Below are positions 6,699 to 11,297 of a stretch of 11,297 bases of DNA, one piece after another. This DNA is from Chloroflexota bacterium (GTDB taxonomy: Bacteria > Chloroflexota > Dormibacteria > Dormibacterales > Dormibacteraceae). The notes under the pieces were generated by a model. It did no database searches and had not been told where the DNA came from. It saw only the letters and a list, made by a program, of their open reading frames with translations. The stretch is from the NCBI GenBank assembly GCA_005880755.1, contig VBGV01000140.1, positions 1 to 11,297 of the forward strand. Reading direction: 5' to 3'. Numbering within the stretch: position 1 is the first letter of the stretch; every line of letters starts with the position of its first letter. Position numbers and translations under genes: made by a program.

Positions 6699-7438
6699 CT
6701 GACGTCGAGGCCTGTCCCGCGGCGCAGCGCAATGACCTCGCCGCTCGACAGCACGCGCCAGCCGCCGGTCTTGAGGCGGCCAAGGCGCAGCGGTCCAAAG
6801 CTGGTCCTTCGCAATCCCAGGACCTTGTGCCCGATCGCTTCCACCATGCGACGCACCTGACGGTGGCGCCCTTCGCGAATCACGACGCGCAGCTCGGCGC
6901 GGCCGGAGTCGCGCGCTCCGGTCGTCGCTCGCATCATCTCGACCTCGGCCGGAGCTGTCATTCCGTCGTCCAGCTTCACTCCCTCTCGCAGCGCATTGAG
7001 CTCGCTCGATCTGGGCACTCCAGCGACTGTGACCACGTACTCCTTGTCGACCTTGTAGCGAGGATGGGTGAGCCGGTAGGCGACATCCCCATCGTCGGTC
7101 AGCAGGAGCAGCCCGGTGCTGTCTGCGTCGAGCCTGCCCACCGGAAACAGTCGATGGCCGAGCCGGCCCTCCTGGCCGATCACGTCCAGCACGGTAGTGC
7201 GCGCGGACTCGTCGCGCGAAGTCGTGATGACACCGAGCGGCTTGTTCAGCATCACGTAGCGGTGCTTGGAGGGCGGTTTGACCGGCCGGCCGTCAACCGT
7301 GACCACGTCTTGGTCGGGGTCGATCTCGAGGCCTGTGACGGGCGGTCGCTTGCCGTTGACCCGAACCGAACCGGAAGCAATCAGCTCGTCGGCGGCGCGG
7401 CGGCTGGCCACCCCGGCCCGCGCGAGGAATCGATTCAG
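6695..7438 (-). CDS. rluB: RluB/RsuA-family rRNA pseudouridine synthase
   Basis: Converts a specific rRNA uridine to pseudouridine; position between scpB and cmk is the usual setting of the 23S enzyme RluB, though the exact target cannot be read from sequence. An N-terminal S4 RNA-binding domain (RFLARAGVASRRAADELI onward, about 1-50) is followed by the catalytic domain: VMLNKPLGVITT (62-73), VGRLDADSTGLLLLT with catalytic D104, EYVV, and REGRHRQVRRM near the end. The first recognisable start in frame is GTG at 7411, but this would cut off the first S4 helix. CTG at 7438 restores the full domain (247 residues) and gives a 4-bp CTGA overlap with the scpB stop, the same geometry as neighbouring junctions. 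A GGAG lies only 3 nt before CTG, closer than ideal. Identity is secure; start moderately so. Confidence 0.9.
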   Translation of the reverse strand: MNRFLARAGVASRRAADELIASGSVRVNGKRPPVTGLEIDPDQDVVTVDGRPVKPPSKHRYVMLNKPLGVITTSRDESARTTVLDVIGQEGRLGHRLFPVGRLDADSTGLLLLTDDGDVAYRLTHPRYKVDKEYVVTVAGVPRSSELNALREGVKLDDGMTAPAEVEMMRATTGARDSGRAELRVVIREGRHRQVRRMVEAIGHKVLGLRRTSFGPLRLGRLKTGGWRVLSSGEVIALRRGTGLDVR

Positions 7439-8010
7439 CCGCTCCGTTCGGGAATCTCCGCTTCGTTCTTCGGCGTCGGCAGGTGATCCAGTGACTCCAG
7501 GCCCATCACCAGGAGGAACCGCATCGTCGTTCCGTATAGCTTCGGCTGCCCCGGGCCCGAGCCGCGACCCACCTCGACGATGAGGTCGCGCAGCTCGAGG
7601 TTGCCCAGCACGCTTTCGCAGTTGACACCGCGCACCTCCTCGACTCGCGCGCGGGACACAGGCTGCTGGTAAGCGACGATCGCCAACGTTTCGTACGCCG
7701 CCTGCGAGAGGCGGCCGGAAACCTCGGGCCGCAGAGCGCGGCGCACTGCGGCGGCGTACTCCGGTCGCGTGGCGAGATGGATCTCGTCGTGGTGGCGCAT
7801 GAGCATCACGCCGCGACCCTCGAGCGACTCGCGCAGCTTCTCGAGGGCGCCTTCGATGCTGTTGCGGTCGCTGTCCGTCGCCTGCTGCAGCTCTCGAACT
7901 TTCAGCGGACGGTTGGAGCTGAAGAGGATCGCTTCCAGCGCGGCCGAGACACTCGTGGACCCCACGAACTCAGAGGCTTCGCCGTCAGTTCGCGGGGACC
8001 CCGCCGTCAA
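7435..8010 (-). CDS. scpB: Segregation and condensation protein B
   Basis: Dimeric partner of the SMC-ScpA condensin complex, which compacts and helps segregate the chromosome. 191 residues with two winged-helix domains: about 20-90 (ALEAILFSSNRPLKVREL at 24-41) and about 100-178, opened by the highly characteristic LSQAAYETLAIVAYQQPVSR (101-120) and EEVRGVN (124-130). The first 20 residues are a polar, probably flexible extension. The start is TTG at 8010, overlapping the scpA stop as TTGA and preceded by GGGAG at good spacing. A GTG at residue 16 is a possible internal alternative but lacks that support. Adjacent scpA supplies the kleisin; smc is not in the window. Confidence 0.95.
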   Translation of the reverse strand: MTAGSPRTDGEASEFVGSTSVSAALEAILFSSNRPLKVRELQQATDSDRNSIEGALEKLRESLEGRGVMLMRHHDEIHLATRPEYAAAVRRALRPEVSGRLSQAAYETLAIVAYQQPVSRARVEEVRGVNCESVLGNLELRDLIVEVGRGSGPGQPKLYGTTMRFLLVMGLESLDHLPTPKNEAEIPERSG

Positions 8011-8705
8011 GCAGCCGGCTCCCGCATCTCGACGTGGATCGGACCGAATCGCTCCTTCTGCCGGACGCGGATCAGCGAGCGTCGGATCAGCTCGAGCACC
8101 GCCACGAACGTCACCACCGCCTCGAGGCGGTCCTCGGACTCGAGGATCAGCTCGATGAGCTCGAGCGGTCCATGTCGAACCCGGTCCGTGATGAGGTCGA
8201 GTTTTTCCTGCAGCGTCCAGGTCCGGCCGTGCACGACCAGCGGACGCGGCGGAATGCGCGCAAGCACGCTGTTGAAGGCCGCAACCAGGAAGTCGACGTC
8301 GAGTGGCGCTTCCTGGCCGCCGGCCTCGACCGGCCGCGCCGGCGGTGGAAACGCGAACGATTCCTGCTGCGCGCGTTCGAGCAGCTCGCCCGCGATCTCC
8401 TTGTAGGCGCGGTACTCCTCGAGTCGCTGCCTCACCTCGTCCTCCCAGCCGAGCAGCTCGGTCTCCTCATCGCTCGGCGCGTCGCCGGGTAGAAGCCGTA
8501 TCGACTTGAGCAGCAGCAGCCGCGCGGCCATCCACAAGAACTCGGCCATCTCGTTGGGGTCCGGTATCTCGCGCGCCGCAACCTCGGCGAGATACGCGTC
8601 GGTCACTTTCGCGAGCGAGACCTTGAAGATGTCGACCTCCTCGCGCTCGACCAGCGCGAGAAGAAGCTCCAGGGGACCTTCGAAAACCGGGGTCTTGACG
8701 TCCAA
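8007..8705 (-). CDS. scpA: Segregation and condensation protein A (kleisin)
   Basis: Kleisin subunit that bridges the two heads of an SMC dimer and carries ScpB. 232 residues, within the usual range. The N-terminal domain has VFEGPLELLLALVEREEVDI (7-26) and AYLAEVA, the SMC neck-binding region; an acidic and variable middle (about 75-135) is where ScpB binds in the family; the C-terminal winged helix (about 165-225) contains VVTFVAVLELIRRS (197-210) and QKERFGPIHV (216-225). The start is TTG at 8705: homologues begin a few residues before FEGPL, and upstream in-frame codons offer no start. The gap to the recN stop is 14 nt, the longest in this operon. The Shine-Dalgarno is poor. Confidence 0.95.
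   Translation of the reverse strand: MDVKTPVFEGPLELLLALVEREEVDIFKVSLAKVTDAYLAEVAAREIPDPNEMAEFLWMAARLLLLKSIRLLPGDAPSDEETELLGWEDEVRQRLEEYRAYKEIAGELLERAQQESFAFPPPARPVEAGGQEAPLDVDFLVAAFNSVLARIPPRPLVVHGRTWTLQEKLDLITDRVRHGPLELIELILESEDRLEAVVTFVAVLELIRRSLIRVRQKERFGPIHVEMREPAA
8019..8023 (-). promoter_or_regulatory. Ribosome binding site supporting the TTG start of scpB
   Basis: GGGAG on the minus strand, 8 nt before the TTG at 8010 and inside the last codons of scpA. It favours TTG at 8010 over the later in-frame GTG at residue 16. Confidence 0.55.
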
Positions 8706-8719
8706 TCCGTCGCGTAAGG

Positions 8720-10312
8720 CTACCTTACGGGCCTCCCCGCTTCTTCGAGGAGCTCGTGTGCGCGAGCCACCGCCTTCGCGGTCACGCCGCCGCTCATCAT
8801 GCGCGCGAGCTCGCGGGCCTTGTCGTCTTCGGTCGTCAGCTCGCGCACGGTGACCACGTTCCGGCCGTCGCGACCCGGCGCCTTCTCGACGATGAGGTGA
8901 TGGTCGGCGAAGGATGCGATCTGGGCCAGGTGTGTGACCACCAGCACCTGGTGCCGCGTGCCCAGGGCCTTCAACCGCATTCCGACCTGGATCGCCGCCT
9001 CGCCGCCTATGCCCGCGTCCACCTCGTCGAAGACGAGCGTCGGGATCTTGTCGGCGCCGGCGCCGACCGTCTTGACCGCCAGCATGACGCGAGCCAGCTC
9101 GCCGCCAGAAGCGACCTTCGCCAGTGGAGCGATCGGCTCGCCCGGGTTGGCCGAGAACATCATCTCGACAGCCTCGGCGCCGGACGCGGCAACCTCATCC
9201 AGAGCGCGGAGCGCCACCTCGAACCGCGCGCCTTCCAGGCGCAAGCCCTCCAGCTCGGTGGCGACAGCCTTTTCCATCCGTCTCGCGGCGGCAGCGCGGG
9301 CTTTGGTGAGCCGAATGGCGGCCGCGTCCAGCTCCGCCCGGCGCCGCCCCTCCTCAGCCGCGGCGGCCGAGACGGCAGAGTCGAGGTCCTCGGTCGCCCC
9401 GACCTGCGCTTCGAGGCGTTGGCGCTCCTGCACCGCCGAGTCGATTGACCCCCCGTGCTTGCGTTTGAGGCCGTCGAGCACGGCGAGGCGCGACTCGATC
9501 GCCTCCAGGCGGGTCGGGTCCGAGTCGAGGAGCTCGACGTAGCGCCTCACGGACGCGGCGACGTCAGACATCTCTTCGGCGAGCCCGTCCAGGCGCGATG
9601 CCTGCTCCGCCAGGCGCGAGTCGAGCGCGGCCGCCAAGCTCATCGCGGCAGCCGCTCGGGCGAGCCCGTCCTCGTGCAGTGCATCCATCGCCTGCTGACC
9701 GAGCTCCGCCAGCCGAGCCGCGTGGCGCATCGCGGCGCGTTCAGCCGCGAGGGCCTCGTCCTCCCCGGGCTTCGGGTCGGCCTGACGCAGCTCGTCGAGC
9801 TGCCAGCGCAGGTACTCCAGCTCACGCTGACCGCGCGAGCGCAGCTGTTCGAGATCACGCACCGCGTTCGACGCCGCGACCCAGGCGCTGTGGGCCGCAG
9901 CGACACCGGCGCGAAGGTCCAGCGCGCCTCCGTAAGCATCGAGCAGCTCGGTCTGGGTATCGCTGTCGAGCAGAGCGTGGTGTTCGTGCTGCCCATGCAG
10001 CGCAACGAGCCTGTCGCCCAGCTCACGCAGCTGGCCCGGGGTGGCCGAGCGACCATCGATCCGAGCCGCCCCCCGTTTGCCGATCTCGCGCAGCAAGCTC
10101 ACCGAATCGAAGACTGCTTCAATCGTGGCTCGCTCCGCGCCGTGGCGTACCTGGTCGGTGGAGGCCCGCGCGCCGAGCGCGAGACCGAGCCCATCGATGA
10201 GCAATGACTTCCCGCTGCCCGTTTCGCCGGTAAGGAGGTTGAGCCCGGGCCCGAAGCGCACGGTCGATTCCGCGACCAGGGCCAGGTCGCGCACTTTCAA
10301 CTCCTTGATCAA
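8720..10312 (-). CDS. recN: DNA repair protein RecN
   Basis: SMC-like ATPase acting early in double-strand-break repair, thought to hold broken ends together. 530 residues, slightly below the usual 550. The N-terminal half-head has LLTGETGSGKSLLID with Walker A K35; HGQHEHHALL follows the first helical segments; a long Ala/Glu/Arg-rich coiled coil spans about 150-380; the C-terminal half-head has signature SGGELARVML (402-411), Walker B TLVFDEVDAGIGG (D429, E430) and the VVTHLAQIASFAD switch (H461). The TTG start at 10312 is one base after the nadK stop and gives MIKELKVRDLALV, which aligns with the usual RecN start. A strong AAGGAG is instead placed for GTG at 10294 (residue 7). No SOS box can be expected or seen because the gene is inside an operon. 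Confidence 0.96.
   Translation of the reverse strand: MIKELKVRDLALVAESTVRFGPGLNLLTGETGSGKSLLIDGLGLALGARASTDQVRHGAERATIEAVFDSVSLLREIGKRGAARIDGRSATPGQLRELGDRLVALHGQHEHHALLDSDTQTELLDAYGGALDLRAGVAAAHSAWVAASNAVRDLEQLRSRGQRELEYLRWQLDELRQADPKPGEDEALAAERAAMRHAARLAELGQQAMDALHEDGLARAAAAMSLAAALDSRLAEQASRLDGLAEEMSDVAASVRRYVELLDSDPTRLEAIESRLAVLDGLKRKHGGSIDSAVQERQRLEAQVGATEDLDSAVSAAAAEEGRRRAELDAAAIRLTKARAAAARRMEKAVATELEGLRLEGARFEVALRALDEVAASGAEAVEMMFSANPGEPIAPLAKVASGGELARVMLAVKTVGAGADKIPTLVFDEVDAGIGGEAAIQVGMRLKALGTRHQVLVVTHLAQIASFADHHLIVEKAPGRDGRNVVTVRELTTEDDKARELARMMSGGVTAKAVARAHELLEEAGRPVR
10301..10306 (-). promoter_or_regulatory. Strong Shine-Dalgarno inside the first codons of recN
   Basis: AAGGAG lies at codons 3-4 of the recN frame used here, 6 nt before an in-frame GTG at 10294. 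By spacing it would direct initiation at that GTG and give a RecN six residues shorter. Family alignment favours TTG at 10312, which has no such site. Either start may be used, or both. Confidence 0.5.
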
Positions 10313-10313
10313 G

Positions 10314-11156
10314 TTATTTCTTGGGAACCAAGGGCCTGCCCCATCCCAGCTTGTCGGCCAGCCTCTGGTAGAAGCTCTCCGGCGGGCTGAACCGGATCAC
10401 CTTCAGGCGCTTGGCGTGTGATCTGCAGCTGACCACGTCGCCGATTGCCACCACCTGCCCCCGCCCCTGGCCGTCGACACGCATCTCGCCCGGTCCCCGC
10501 ACAACAGTCACGCTGATCTCCTGGCCCGGCGCGAACACGATCGGTCGCACCGTGAGCGCAAATGGGCTCATGGGCACGAGCACGAGGTCCTCCAGGGTCG
10601 GCTCGAGGATCGGTCCGCCGCTGGCCAGCGCGTACGCGGTCGACCCGCTGGCCGTCGCAACGATGGCACCGTCCGCGTCGATCACGCCCACGCGCTGCCC
10701 GCCGACGTCGATCTCGAGGCGAAGGATGTTCGTCTCGCCCGAATGGTCCACCACGACCTCGTTCAGGCCGATCTCCTGGATCAAGGTTCGGCCTTTTCGC
10801 GACAGCGTCACCTCGAGCATCGTCCGTTCCTCGATCCGGTATGAACCGTCGAAGAACCGGCCCAAGCCCTCGTCCATCTCCTCCGCTTCGATCTCGGTCA
10901 GAAACCCAAGATGGCCGTGGTTGACGCCTAGGACCGCAATGTCCCGCGGAGACGCCACCCGCGCGCCTGCCAGGAAAGTCCCGTCGCCGCCCAGCGTGAG
11001 AATCAGGTCGGTCTCCTTCAGGAGTTCGGCCACCATCTCCGCTTTGGCGTCGCGCTTCAACTCGACGGCGTCGACCTGCCGCGCCCTCATCGCGCGAAAC
11101 ACGCTGTCGACCTCGTGCTGCTCCACGCCAGACCCTCGGATGAGGCAGACCTTCAC
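10314..11156 (-). CDS. nadK: NAD kinase
   Basis: Phosphorylates NAD to NADP, using ATP or polyphosphate, in the cytoplasm. 280 residues, normal for the family. It has the nucleotide-binding LILTLGGDGTF (51-61) with GGDGT at 56-60 and catalytic D58, VNHGHLGFLTE (78-88), LNEVVVD (131-137), and the C-terminal beta-sandwich motif DADGAIVATASGSTAYALAS (160-179) followed by GGPI. The GTG start at 11156 overlaps the tlyA stop as GTGA and is preceded by GGAG at 5 nt. The open frame runs further upstream without family similarity and within tlyA, so it is not used. The tlyA-nadK-recN order is well known in Gram-positive and related lineages. Confidence 0.97.
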   Translation of the reverse strand: MKVCLIRGSGVEQHEVDSVFRAMRARQVDAVELKRDAKAEMVAELLKETDLILTLGGDGTFLAGARVASPRDIAVLGVNHGHLGFLTEIEAEEMDEGLGRFFDGSYRIEERTMLEVTLSRKGRTLIQEIGLNEVVVDHSGETNILRLEIDVGGQRVGVIDADGAIVATASGSTAYALASGGPILEPTLEDLVLVPMSPFALTVRPIVFAPGQEISVTVVRGPGEMRVDGQGRGQVVAIGDVVSCRSHAKRLKVIRFSPPESFYQRLADKLGWGRPLVPKK

Positions 11157-11297
11157 AACTTCTCCGGCCGCAGCTGGACGAAGATCTCGCGGTTGCCCTC
11201 CGCGCCGGTGACCTCGGACGGCGCTTCCGCCTCGACCGCGTATCCGATGGACCGGCATGAATCGCGGAAGCGGGAGAGAGCAGCGGCGAGCGCCTCG
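11153..11297 (-). CDS. tlyA: TlyA-family rRNA 2'-O-methyltransferase, C-terminal fragment
   Basis: The last 47 codons of a gene entering from the right edge; its first full codon begins at 11296. The end reads PSEVTGAEGNREIFVQLRP, resembling the SP-x-x-G-x-x-GN-x-E-x-hydrophobic tail of TlyA (16S/23S rRNA 2'-O-methyltransferase, also called hemolysin A). The catalytic core and S4 domain are outside the window, so the call rests on this tail and on the classic tlyA-nadK-recN order. Its TGA stop overlaps the nadK GTG start by 4 bp. Confidence 0.75.
   Translation of the reverse strand, partial: EALAAALSRFRDSCRSIGYAVEAEAPSEVTGAEGNREIFVQLRPEKL
11162..11165 (-). promoter_or_regulatory. Ribosome binding site for nadK
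   Basis: GGAG on the minus strand, 5 nt before the GTG at 11156, inside the tlyA 3' end. It supports this GTG over starts further upstream in the same frame. Confidence 0.6.

Noticed and set aside
1..11297. CRISPR array, tRNA or rRNA gene, insertion sequence, prophage or defence island
   Set aside because: No regularly spaced repeats, no cloverleaf-like segment, no transposase, integrase or defence-family motifs; genes fill almost every base and are housekeeping types.

Overview
This is a GC-rich (about two-thirds by eye), very tightly packed bacterial chromosomal window. Eleven genes are complete or nearly complete, plus one short gene fragment at the right edge. Start codons are strikingly non-ATG (my picks: 3 ATG, 3 GTG, 4 TTG, 1 CTG), and one promoter sits so close to its gene that the mRNA should be leaderless. 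Gene order (tlyA-nadK-recN, then scpA-scpB-rluB-cmk) and a DinG helicase carrying an N-terminal exonuclease domain point to a high-GC Terrabacteria lineage: Chloroflexota/Dormibacterota-like or Actinomycetota. The phylum cannot be fixed from this sequence alone, and I see no phage, transposon, CRISPR or tRNA.

Layout. Left block (1-3989, minus strand, read right to left): dinG (exonuclease-helicase), then rsmI (16S rRNA C1402 2'-O-methyltransferase), then the N-terminal 185 codons of metG (methionyl-tRNA synthetase), cut by the window edge. Two hairpin-forming inverted repeats fill the dinG-rsmI gap, and rsmI and metG overlap by 8 bp. Centre (3990-5384): a short divergent promoter region separates dinG from a plus-strand gene for a winged-helix-like plus AAA+ ATPase of a widespread but functionally uncharacterised family. 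Right block (5374-11297, minus strand): tlyA (C-terminal fragment), nadK, recN, scpA, scpB, rluB, cmk, plsC. This is one apparent operon with gaps of 14 nt or less; five of its seven junctions are 4-bp start/stop overlaps of the form NTGA. Its promoter lies outside the window. The plsC gene converges on the AAA+ gene and the two overlap by 11 bp.

How the genes fit together. The right block combines ribosome modification (TlyA, RluB), cofactor and nucleotide supply (NadK, Cmk), DNA repair (RecN), chromosome condensation (ScpAB, partners of an SMC protein encoded elsewhere) and phospholipid synthesis (PlsC), so it is a growth and chromosome-maintenance operon. The left block joins a DNA-structure helicase with two translation genes. 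No stretch longer than about 90 bases lacks a gene.

Novelty. Most of the window is housekeeping. The best candidates for a second look are the uncharacterised AAA+ ATPase and its leaderless promoter, the incomplete iron-sulfur cysteine set in DinG, the chain of NTGA overlaps that uses all four possible first bases (and implies a CTG start for rluB), and two inverted-repeat structures.
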